From Halocafeteria seosinensis (Eukaryota > Sar > Bigyra > Bicosoecida), in assembly GCA_001687465.1 (NCBI GenBank), contig LVLI01000121.1, positions 1 to 64,000 on the forward strand: a DNA stretch of 64,000 nucleotides. The letters run 5' to 3'. The stretch's first letter is position 1, and each line of letters starts with the position of its first letter. Under the pieces are notes generated by a model that saw nothing but the letters and a program-made list of their open reading frames with translations, did no database searches and was not told the origin of the DNA. Positions 10,728 to 20,597 of this stretch are shown here, piece by piece. A program made the position numbers and the translations under genes.

Positions 10728-12108
10728 TTATTGCGCCGGCTTAGCACCTCTATGGTAGTATCCGCGGGTAGAGGGGCAACCACCCTCACAGTTGGCACAG
10801 TTGTTTCCACAGCCCGTCCGAGTGCTAGGAGGATTCCCGGTAGAGATGCAGCATGGGGCCTCCCCGTCACACTGCATTTTACAGCCATTGATGGCATACT
10901 CGGTAGTCAAGCTGTCGTCTACCAAACCCCAGTTGACCTGCCCATTGGTACACAATGAGTAATCGTTTTTACTACTGAGTCCATTGAAACAATTGGCTCC
11001 AAATTCCCAGGAGACATGCGCTTTATGTATCCAATTTCGGTTCTTGAAGTACCTCACCCATTTTGTTCCGTATGCACTGGTGCTCGTGCGCGGTTGGACA
11101 GTCTCCAGCCCTTGGCACAGGGCGTTCACCCGAAAATGAGGAAGAAGCGCATTGCTGCAGACATGCTCAGCGTCACCAGGTTCTAATTTCCCTGAGTGTG
11201 AAGCGGTGTTGTCCGCTGAATAAAAGTGGTAGTCAATTCCGGCATCATCGTGAACTCTAAGGAACATTATCATGGCCACCCCACCTGAATAATGTAGAAC
11301 GGAAGCAGTGTAATTTAGACTCTGGGAGTTCAAATATGAAGGCCATCCAGGAGCTTTGAGACACAGATGAGAATGTGTGTAAGTAGTCGTCGAACCGCTG
11401 TGGGAACCGTCAGCTACAGTCCAACCACAGCTATAAGAATAAGAATCCACTTCACGTTGCTTGTCTAACTCTTCCTGCGCAACGTTCACAAAATCACAAT
11501 TCTTTTGTTGGAGGTAATGCATGTGCACACCAAAAGGAAATTGAGTCTGACCGCATTGGTCATACATCTCCTCGCGTTGCGTGTCGTTGAATCCTTTCCA
11601 ATGTTCGTACATACACTTGGCAGCTGGGGTTAGGCAGGAGCATGGGCGTTCGTGGAAAGAGTATTGCTCACATCCAGGAGGAGGACTCAAGCTGCATTCT
11701 TTGATCCACGAACATTCGCTGCCGAGAGTTGTGGCATCTGCCGGGAAGTAAAGTCTGCGTGGAAAAGATTCTTCAAGTTAGCGGTTCTAGCGTCTTAAGA
11801 TCATGATATCGTGGAAGAAAAAACGTGCCCTGTCACAACTCGGTTTACTCAAGCACGTCTCTATGGACGTCCATCTTTATTTATAGCAGTGATAGGAAAC
11901 CTTGCTAGTAAGCGTCAAGTAATACGCGGGTTCCGAAAATTTTCCGTTAAGATTTTTCCACCTTCTTTGTTTCTTTACGCGTTCCCTTTTGAGTCGACCC
12001 TCGGTTCCTCAAGAACTCCGAGAACGAAGGCACTTACTTATCACTTTTTTCAGCCTGCACAGTGTAGGCCACAGTGCACAGCGCGAGTACAATCGCGAAG
12101 GTTCGCAT
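10728..12108 (-). CDS. Secreted cysteine-rich protein, unrecognised family
   Basis: Two exons on the minus strand, 12108-12038 and 11754-10728, separated by a 283-bp GT-AG intron, the only long intron in the window. Exon 1 encodes a clear signal peptide (MRTFAIVLALCTVAYTVQA), and the splice rejoins in frame to read KSDKLYFPADATTLGS. The mature part, about 345 residues, has many Cys, Tyr, Trp and N-glycosylation-type Asn-X-Ser/Thr sites. It ends in a dense Cys cluster (CKMQC, CC, GCGNNCANCEGGC), which suggests a disulfide-knotted extracellular domain. No membrane anchor is visible after the signal peptide. I do not recognise the family; a secreted effector, wall protein or lectin-like binding protein would all fit the composition. 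Confidence 0.75.
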
Positions 12109-12201
12109 TTTCGACGAACCGATAGAGAGAATCGTATAAACCAGTCGTTAAGTCTCGAAATATCAATCCTGCTTGATCCTGATAGTATGAAACTGGAACA
12201 G

Positions 12202-12330
12202 CGTGGTGGATGTGGGCGGGTCTTGAAAGCGGATATTGGTGGGTGGGTCAGGGTCACCGCGAAAATTTGAAAAAATGGCAGGTGGGTCAGAGGGCTGGCT
12301 CGAGCAGCTGGGGGTGGGTCCAGGTGTGGA
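12202..12330 (+). repeat. G-rich degenerate repeat with GGTGGGTC words
   Basis: Copies of GGTGGG or GGTGGGTC recur at irregular spacing: gtgggcgggtc, ggtgggtgggtcagggtc, aggtgggtcagagg and gggggtgggtccaggtg. All G runs are on the plus strand. It could be the end of an interspersed repeat or a degenerate minisatellite, and it has G-quadruplex potential. Confidence 0.5.
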
Positions 12331-12642
12331 TCATGCCGATGCTTACGGTTCAACAAAAACGAAAGCGATTTATATTTTCAGATTTTTTTTACATGAAGTT
12401 TATATTTATATGGAGAAAGGAAAAATGGTGAATAGCGTCAGCGTTTTTGATGTTTGGCTTTGAGCGTAGCGAAAAGTCAACACATCAAAAATTCACCACA
12501 TGTCACTGCGATATTGCGGCATAAGCTGTATTACTGATAATATATTACGTGCGCCACACTCTGTAGTAAAAGTTGTCCTTACTGCACTGTGCCTGGTACC
12601 TATATCAGTATGAACACAGAGTAGAGATCCGAGTTCCACCCA

Positions 12643-12829
12643 TTACCGCAAAACCAACCCCATTATTGCGCTTCTTCTTGTTGGCCTCTTGTCACCTTTC
12701 AACTCCAGCATCCTCTGCTCGAAGTCAGATACAGCCGGCTACTACAGTATTGTTTCCCATAGTCTCTCACACGCGCGACATACGTGTATAACGTTGTACC
12801 GAGTACTGCTTTGACTGTGTGCAGCCCAT
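12643..12829 (-). CDS. Possible small N-myristoylated protein
   Basis: On the minus strand an ATG at 12829 opens MGCTQSKQYS, a textbook N-myristoylation plus palmitoylation start (Met-Gly-Cys, Ser at position 6, basic residue after). An 85-bp GT-AG intron (12799-12715), the usual size here, would join it to RMLELKGDKRPTRRSAIM and a stop at 12643, giving about 33 residues, or more if further introns exist. There is no homology that I recognise. The frame is short enough to occur by chance. Confidence 0.2.
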
Positions 12830-13201
12830 TTGCGCAAACCTTGACAAGAAGAAGAAGATGCAAGATACTCTCGCGGTTCCATTGACCCTCCGCGACGATG
12901 CCCCCTGCGAAAAAAGTCTGAAATTGTGCAAATAGTGTATTCAACATCCCTTCCAATGACTCCCCCGGTCCCAAGGTGCCAAAGTCCACAATCCATTCCA
13001 TTGTTACGTACACTGTAGATCGTTGCTTCTCGCCGAAGTTCTCAGTCGCAGCGAGTCGCACCATGTTCCCAACTTCAACTTGGTTAACGGCTGTCTTATA
13101 ACGACGCATACACGCTGAATTAGAGTGTTTTCGTATCGTCGCGTTGTACACGTGAGAGTCGACTGCATTGCATATGGTTTTGTTGATTGGAGTGGAAGAA
13201 A

Positions 13202-16200
13202 ATGAGCTCCGCGACATCGGACGAGGAATACCAGATCCAGTACGTCGCAACTACTACGTTTTCGGATCCGAATGCATGATTTCACCCCCCTCTTTCCTTT
13301 ACCACGGTATCGTTCGCTATGCGCAGTAGTCATGGGGAGGGTCAGACCGATGAGGCTCCGGCGATGGAAAATGGGCAACAGCAGCAACCATTTGAGGACG
13401 ATGGAATTGGCCCAACTGTGACGACAAATGCCTCTACAGAAGAGCAAACCACTTTGAGAGACGCTGGGGAGCACACGGAAAGTAAGACGAACTTGGCCGA
13501 TACAAGAGACGAGGAGGAACCCCAAACGGAAAGTGAAGCCCACGGTGACGGAAGTGCTATCCAGTCTCAGACTGAACCTCAAGGTGGGAAAGAAGCTGAG
13601 CATACCGAAAGGAAGAGTAATTTGCCCTCCGGTGAGAGCCTCTCCATTAGCTCATCGAGACGGAACGTCCTGGATGAAGAAGATGATCACGAGAATGCCA
13701 CCGGTGACCGCGATGGCATTTTACCGGTAGGGGGCTCGGGACGCCATCCAAAGAATAAACATTTCCAGAAAGAACGCAGCTCTCCTCACCGAATTAAGAA
13801 ATCCAGAGGAACTGCTCTGAACAAAAGCAAACAAAATCTTAATCCTTATTCTGGCACGATGGTACTTAAGGATCCTGATGGTGAAACAAAGCACCGTGAA
13901 CAGGGCGCTAACAAACCTGGGAAGCGGCGAGGCCGATTGGCAATTATTCAACGCCTGAGGGAATCTCCTCTTCATGAATCCATCTATGAAACCCTAAAGA
14001 AGCACCCGCAAAAACATCACGCTGAAGAGAAACAAGAGAGCGGAAACCGCCGAGGCACGGTCGATATCACCAGGGAGCTTAATGAACTACAAGCAGACAA
14101 TCACATCAAGTCGGAAAAAATTGAACAGATGCAACAATATATCTTTGAGCTAGAGGATCAATTACGTCAATACGAAAGGCAGGAGGATGGAGAGGAAGAA
14201 CCTTACACGATCGACTTTGAAGAATTATATTTTGCAGATTCCAGGCGGAAATCCCCATCGAAGACTTCTTCCAGTGGGGGACGGCATGCAAGCCAACACT
14301 TGCTCCAGCAACATTCTAAATCGTTACAACCTGGGAGTTTTCCAGACTACAAAACCGTTAGCAACGATACCTATCCGGTATACCTGGGCGCTGCCAACAC
14401 GTTACGTCAACAAGAGCTGGAGGACGAGGTCGTCAAATTGCGAAAAGAAGTGAACCGGCGAGTGCGAGAAGTTATTCGAATAAAAGAAGAAGAAGCAGCG
14501 AAAGAGAGGACACTCCACCGTGCTCAAGCAGACCTGAGTAACATGACGGAATGGTGCAACAAACTAGCTCGAGAGAATGAGCAGCTACATGAGATGGCCT
14601 CGATGGCAGCAACCCATGCAAACAAGCTGAATAAATCATACTTACGCCTGAACAAAGCCTTTGGTGTACTCGTGCGAGATCAAGCCACTGTAGGGGCCTC
14701 GAGCTCTACTTGCAGATTAGCTCAGGACGTTGCTTACAATCTGCGAGATGAATCCTCTGTTGTGGAGTCTTCCTACCGTCAACTTCATGGCAAGTCCGAA
14801 AATGTCAGACCGAACGTTTCCTCCCAGCAAGCTGCAGATTTAACATCTTTGTCGAACCCGAATACGAACATATCCAGTGAGAGCCTCGAAGTTGACACTG
14901 AAGGAGTTTACGGGGGTAAATCGGATGCTCCGGTAGATTCCATTATCCGCGACGTCCGCTCACGGTCAAAGAACAGAGCGGCTCGCTCAAGAGAGCATGA
15001 TCAATTTCCAGACAGTGACTGGATGGGGACCTCGGACGCGGAACATCACTATCCTCATCTGAAAAAACATCAGGACCAAAGCAGTTCTCAAGAATCTGAA
15101 GTTCCAACTTCTTCGGGATCTGCTATGCGAGATGCAATCGTGGTACTTGCAGCTGAAAATGCTTTCTGGCAGGTACGTGTCTGTCTCAGCGAAGATAATA
15201 TACATTTACTTGCGGTGTATCCTTACTGGTCTTCCATTGCAGGACCGCGTTTATCACATGGATGTGTACGCTAACTCGATCAGGAACACATTAAAGACGA
15301 CGAAACAGCATCTTGCTCATTTGATGGGGGTCATTAAACGGAAGGATGCTTCCATTCGGAGACACGAAGTTATCTATGATTCGCTAATACAACAGCGGAG
15401 AATTATGCTTCAATGTCTTGCCCAAGCTGGAGGTGCTTCAATGGAGCCTCTTCTTGAAGCCGCCGTTCAGTTCAGTGAACGAATTGAAGTTGATGAAATA
15501 AGGGCCAAAGAAAAGACAACACAAAACGATGAAACACAGCAAACAGAGCACCCAACTACAGTTTTAGATGCCATTGACTCATTGTTGTCTTCGCTTGAGA
15601 ATGAGGACGCTACCGTGCAACGACGTTACGAGCTGCTCCATAGAATTGCTGATGCGGCGGTATTGTACGAAAGCAGACGAAACCCATGGTATGCCAAGGA
15701 CCCCAATGTATTTGAAAATGGAGAGACGTCACCACCCTATCTTATGGGGCAAGAGCTCACTGTTACCTTTGATCAAATTTCAGAGGAAATCGACGACCTC
15801 TGTGACCAGTATGACATGACTTCTGAGACGAAGTCTCAGACTGCGTTTCCACCAACTTCATCTACCAAAACAGCTGAAATCGAAGAAGTCTTACAGAGTG
15901 TATTTAAACTACACACCGTCGAATCTAAGAAGCAAAAGGAACAACTAGATGTACAGTACGCTGGAGGGAACCGTTCGCAACAAAGGAAGCGAAGAAAACA
16001 GCTCACGGACCCGTATCAGGAGAATAATGAAGAGGAAGAAGGGGCTGATGAAGCCCACGTGGAGGAGGAGCAGGAGCAGGAGCCCAGTCTTGATATGTCT
16101 CTTGTAGGACAGATGCGCAGATTTCATAATTTGATAGCTAATGCTCTTTCTCCTGAAGCAAACGATTTAATACCTGCTCTCTTCGACCTGCTCTTAAGGA

Positions 16201-18518
16201 TCCGGCAAATTGCGGCTGTCCCATCACTTGTGACTCGTTCACTAATTGAAAAACGGGGATCTGAACGTATTGACGCCGCTTTGGAGGAAATTATCACTCA
16301 AGCATGCTCTATCGCAGAATCCGAACAGGGCTTCTTCCTCATGGTTGATTGGGCTAATGGTGAATCCTGGGTACGAAACGCGACTCTAGACGGAGGACTC
16401 ACAGTAGATAGGCAAATGCGGACAGCGCGGGCGACCGCGACAAAGGATGATGCGGAGGAGGATACTTATGGAGCTGAAGAAGAGTTTTCAGGGGAGAACG
16501 AACTGATTGGACTGCGTTTTTCTGTCGCTGAGGGTATTTTTTCTGCCGTTTCCAGCGGCGGGGGGCCAGTCTTGATTCAAGAAGCCTATTCAGATCCACG
16601 GTTTGACCCAGCTTGGGACGAACGAACTGGATTAGCCACCAACAACGTCTTGGCAATACCAGTCATCACTCCACACGGCGGAGGAGGGGCACCTCCTGAG
16701 TCGGCGGGAACGGATAGTGCCCTTGGAATGCGGAGTCCGAGCCACAAGCTGCGTGATGGCGCCGACGCAGACGACAATTGGTCCGGTCGTGTAATTGGCA
16801 TTATCAAAGTTGCTAATAAAAAACGAGCCGGTGACTTTACACCCCAGGATGTTCACTTGCTCGAACTCTTGGCAACCCAAGCAGCTTTGGTCCTTTCCGC
16901 TGGAGGACATGGTGGTGCTGATACGAGCTACGAAATCAATGAAGCCGGGATCGATAAGCAGCTGGACACGGCAAGGAGCTTTGATTTCGAAGGTTCTACC
17001 GCAGAAGGTACTCCGCGCAGAATGCGTCGGGCTGATACGTTTGTTGATACAACACCGATGTTTCAGCCTGCCCCAGTACCCGTCCCGAGAACCCAACGCA
17101 CCGGCAATGCTCCACAACCAATTGGGCCGAACCGCGAGGACCATATTCTTCTTAACTTTTTTAGAGCATCCAGGGTGCTCGATGCTCCGTTAATTCTGTA
17201 TGATTATCGTCATTCCAGAGGCTTACAACGACCACAGAGTCGGGACGCTGCAATCAGCAGTAGCCCGGCTCAGGACTTAGATTCTAAGACTGATGATAGA
17301 ATCCTTGCCTGGGTGGAATGGTGTGAGGATATCATCTCGGCCGTTGTGCCCGCCGCTGTTGGTTGTCGGCTGTTTGTGGTCGATCACTCTAGCGGCCCAC
17401 ACCGTGGTGGATGGGGACTATCGGTACATTCTGAGGCTACGGACCCTGGGGACGAGGCTTCTCCAGACACTGGTGTCTTGATGTACTCCTCGAGAAATAC
17501 CTTTGAAGAGCACATTGGCGTGTTGCAGGAAGCGTCTAAAGGAAGGCCTCGCACCCATGCCGGGGTGAAAAGCGCGATCGAGCGAGAGACCAAGCGAGCT
17601 CAAAGGCAAGATGAGCGCAATCTCGCGTTCAATGCTTCTCCTTTTGCTTCCCCGCGAGAGGAGTCCAGTAGTGTTCATATGGCGACATTGCTTCGTGATA
17701 ATGGCATCATTTATCCCTCTCCGCTGCCGGAACAGGGCCGTAGTGGTGATGGAGGTCCTACTTCGGGCTTTGATAAGCCGTCGCTGCTCCCTCTAAAGTT
17801 CTGGAGAACAACGGGACCTGCTGATCCTAAAATTGTAGGATCCAATTTCGTTAGGAATGATCTTCTACGATTTTCTTTGTGTCGTGGAGTCTTAGGCTCT
17901 CGGGAGTATTCCACGAACCACAGTGGAAGTTCTATTGCAGGACGAGTTGCAGGGAGGGGAAGAAGCGGATACCAAGTTGTTCAAGACGTTGGGTCATGCT
18001 ATTGGTTCAATGAGACGGTGGACCTGGATCTTTCTAGCTATCCATCTCTCTCCCTCATTTGTATCCCTTGCTGTGGCTCAGACGGTACTACAAATGCGGT
18101 GCTTCAGATTCCTGTTCGCTCCTCTGACGACGGCTTGTTACAGTGCCTTTCGGTTATCGGAGATCAAGTCGGAGCTTGGATATCATGTATCACGGCTCTG
18201 GATCATTTGGGAGGGTCCTCCGTACAACCGACTACCCCATGTTCCTTGTCCAGGTTATTGCCTCCGTATTTTTCCAACGAACATAGTGAAGTGGTCACGC
18301 TTCTAATGAAGGCGTTTGCTGAATCGGACAATAGCGGTGAATCAGAAGCGCTCAAGCGACTTGCAGAATCCTTGGAGGAAATTGTTGGTAAGGAGGCGGC
18401 ATCGACGGCAAAGCAGTCGTTGCAACATCTCGTTCCTGCGTTGCGGAATAGACTGCCGATGTTGTATGAGCGACATGCCTATGATGAGGAATCGAATAAG
18501 TTCACTAGGAATATGTGA
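13202..18518 (+). CDS. Large coiled-coil protein with tandem GAF-type domains
   Basis: Exons 13202-13239, 13327-15172 and 15243-18518 with 87- and 70-bp GT-AG introns; the product is 1,719 aa. The first exon (MSSATSDEEYQI) joins in frame at 13327. Residues 1-250 are low-complexity and charged. Coiled coils lie near residues 260-305 and 370-440, and a further charged helical region runs from 630 to 900. Residues about 968-1182 form a GAF domain (ERIDAALEEIITQACSIAES, then GFFLMVDWANGESWVRNAT, VLAIPVITP, GIIKVANKKRAGDFTPQDV and a closing helix LLELLATQAALVLSAG), with an acidic/Gly-rich insertion. Residues about 1317-1614 resemble a second, more divergent GAF fold (GCRLFVVD, SIAGRVAGRG, LQCLSVIGDQVGAW). 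GAF domains bind cyclic nucleotides or small ligands. No phosphodiesterase HD, cyclase or kinase domain follows, so this looks like a ligand-sensing scaffold; the role is inferred. The 3' end is convergent with the transposase-derived gene, stops 120 bp apart. Confidence 0.85.
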
Positions 18519-18638
18519 TCTCGCAGCTGCAATTCATTCTAATAGACTACGGTTCCACTAAAAATATACTCTCTAGTGTCTACCACTTATTCCTTTCGGT
18601 AAAACCCTAATGGTTCACCGAATGGGATGCCAACAGTA

Positions 18639-20597
18639 TTACGAGAGTGCACGTTTCCTGCCTCTGCCTTGGGACCTGGGTTGAGCAGCAACTCTTCGTG
18701 CCTTGTCTCGCTTTTGAAGAACCTCAGCAGCGAAGTCAAGCGTACTTTGTGCTTTCTCTTCAATTTGCTGACTCCGTTCGCTTTCTAGCGCATTCTCATC
18801 GATCAATTCACCAGTAGACTCATAAAATCCCGGGAGAAACGGGAATGCATCTCTAGCTACCTCCTTGAATCCTCGCGTAAGATCCTCCGCGACAAGATTC
18901 TCCAGACTAGTGGGCATCCAGGATGAAAATAATTTCTGTAGGTATTTGTTGAAAGACAGCTCTTGGTCTAAATATGCCCCTTGAGCTTTCTCGTCTGCTT
19001 CCATTTCAGTGGCGTCTTTCCATACTTGATAATCATATTCACTGATGGACATCCTGATATCAAGTTTGAGCTTTCGGAAGACGTATCGATGCAAGGGTTG
19101 GCACAAAGATGCAGTCTTTGGCGGGACGAAGCTCAATTTGATCAGTCCACAATGCTTGTCCATCCAGTTTCGAAATTCAGCGCTAATACGTGTAGGAGAA
19201 CAGCTTATGATCAACACAGCTTTCTTGGCCATGGGATGGTGCTCCATTTGCTCTCTTACGTACGGTAAAACCCCGTCCGTAAGAAGTTGCTGCAATGTAG
19301 CAGTAGTTTGAGAAAACTTCTCTGGACCGCTGCGGGAGTATATCCACCTATGATTCGACAGATGAGGCTGTTCCGTACTGATTGGAGGCTCCTCAAATGT
19401 ACTTTCTGGTTGTATAAATGACTGTGTTGCGATTATTTCGCCACTCGCGGTAATGACAGGAGTAACGGTTAACGATTTTGTTTCCAGTTTCGCGCTACCA
19501 TCCGATTGCTTTCCACGGCGACTGTGCAAGTGGAACACGCATTCATCAAGATTTAACAGAAGTTGAGGAGGGGTACGATTCTCCTCAATCATGCGAAGAG
19601 TAGTAGCCACAAAAATCTGCGACTGGTCCCTTCTACTGTTGTCTTTATTAGAACTGGGTTCAGCTATCTGCGTTCTTGCAGGTTCCTCCTTGGGCGTCTC
19701 AACAGCTGCTCTGTTAGCTCTTGTAGGTTCACCTGCCGCCGACCTGTCCCCAGCTGCTCGCATAGTAACCATGGTATCGGCCGCAGATTGTAATGAGTTG
19801 TTCATACCACTTGACACATCATATGTGTAGGGAGCTGGCGGAGCTGTTGACGAATGCACTGGTTGAGAAGTAGCTCCACGTTGCTGAAAAGTGCAGGCGG
19901 CAATAGCATCCAACTGATACTGGAGACCTTGAGAAATCGTGGAAAACCGGTAATGGGAGACTCCGTTGAGTAGCTGCTGGTCGATTTTTATCAACTGATT
20001 TCTCCGGTTAGCCGGTAATAGCAACTCCCAGTGAGTAGAATCCGCCAAAAACCGCGTCAAAATTTCTTTCCATTCCATAGTGTTGATTAAACCGCGACTA
20101 GTACATTGTTGGAACCAAACAAGACATTCAGAATCCTTGGTATACAGCGTGTTCTCCAAAACCTGCTTTGTAGACGGACCGTGATGAATCCCATTCGAAA
20201 GCCAATGATATATCAGGCGCATAATAAAGCTCTGTAAGCGACACGGGAAACCACCACTTGAAGCGGTTCCTCCTTGACCACCAAAATGGCCGTCGTACGG
20301 ATTTCCTACAGTGTCGGTGTTGTGTGCCGGAGTTTGTTCCGCGGACAATGCTTGGGCACTCCATTGCATTGCCATGTTAGGCATCATCGTGTGCATCGGT
20401 CTTGGTTGGTAATTACCTCGAGGAGGAATTCCCCACCGGGGAAACGATGCTGGCTCATGATAGCCATGCATCGCTGGAGACCGAGGTGGATAGGACATAA
20501 GTTGTCCCGTAGCAACTGTGTTGACTTGATTTCCATTTTTTGCCTGTTCATGTTCTCCCCGATGTGCGTAGTGGTTGCTCAAGTCATTGTGCTGCAT
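18639..20597 (-). CDS. Domesticated pogo/Tigger-type DDE_1 transposase-derived protein, catalytic acids lost
   Basis: A single intact exon of 652 codons. The N-terminal third is low-complexity (Gln, Pro, Gly, His). Residues about 340-520 follow the DDE_1 endonuclease fold of pogo/Tigger/jerky proteins: LLLNLDECVF (first catalytic Asp near 350), VTPVITASGEI, W-x-x-SxSGP, VLPYVREQM, then VLIISCSPTR where the family has LLLDNCPSH-like sequence, and VPPKTASLCQPLHRYVFRKL where the family has PPNTTSLLQPLDQGV. The second Asp is therefore missing near 464 and the third is His near 502, so transposase activity is unlikely. The frame is intact, there are no terminal inverted repeats close to the ends, and no CENPB-type helix-turn-helix is visible. 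A long open frame despite lost catalysis points to host use, perhaps DNA or chromatin binding. The C-terminus is basic (RRVAAQPRSQGRGRKRAL). A recent inactive copy is the alternative. Confidence 0.75.
   Translation of the reverse strand: MQHNDLSNHYAHRGEHEQAKNGNQVNTVATGQLMSYPPRSPAMHGYHEPASFPRWGIPPRGNYQPRPMHTMMPNMAMQWSAQALSAEQTPAHNTDTVGNPYDGHFGGQGGTASSGGFPCRLQSFIMRLIYHWLSNGIHHGPSTKQVLENTLYTKDSECLVWFQQCTSRGLINTMEWKEILTRFLADSTHWELLLPANRRNQLIKIDQQLLNGVSHYRFSTISQGLQYQLDAIAACTFQQRGATSQPVHSSTAPPAPYTYDVSSGMNNSLQSAADTMVTMRAAGDRSAAGEPTRANRAAVETPKEEPARTQIAEPSSNKDNSRRDQSQIFVATTLRMIEENRTPPQLLLNLDECVFHLHSRRGKQSDGSAKLETKSLTVTPVITASGEIIATQSFIQPESTFEEPPISTEQPHLSNHRWIYSRSGPEKFSQTTATLQQLLTDGVLPYVREQMEHHPMAKKAVLIISCSPTRISAEFRNWMDKHCGLIKLSFVPPKTASLCQPLHRYVFRKLKLDIRMSISEYDYQVWKDATEMEADEKAQGAYLDQELSFNKYLQKLFSSWMPTSLENLVAEDLTRGFKEVARDAFPFLPGFYESTGELIDENALESERSQQIEEKAQSTLDFAAEVLQKRDKARRVAAQPRSQGRGRKRALS

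Larger units (their letters stand above)
12109..13201. other. 1.1-kb gap between divergent genes with a G-rich repeat and weak minus-strand frames
   Basis: This gap separates the secreted-protein gene (minus) from the GAF gene (plus). It contains the GGTGGGTC-rich stretch at 12202-12330, A/T-rich sequence at 12360-12560, and minus-strand frames below 13063. One of these could encode a small protein starting MGCTQSK (12643-12829). No gene here is well supported. Confidence 0.5.
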
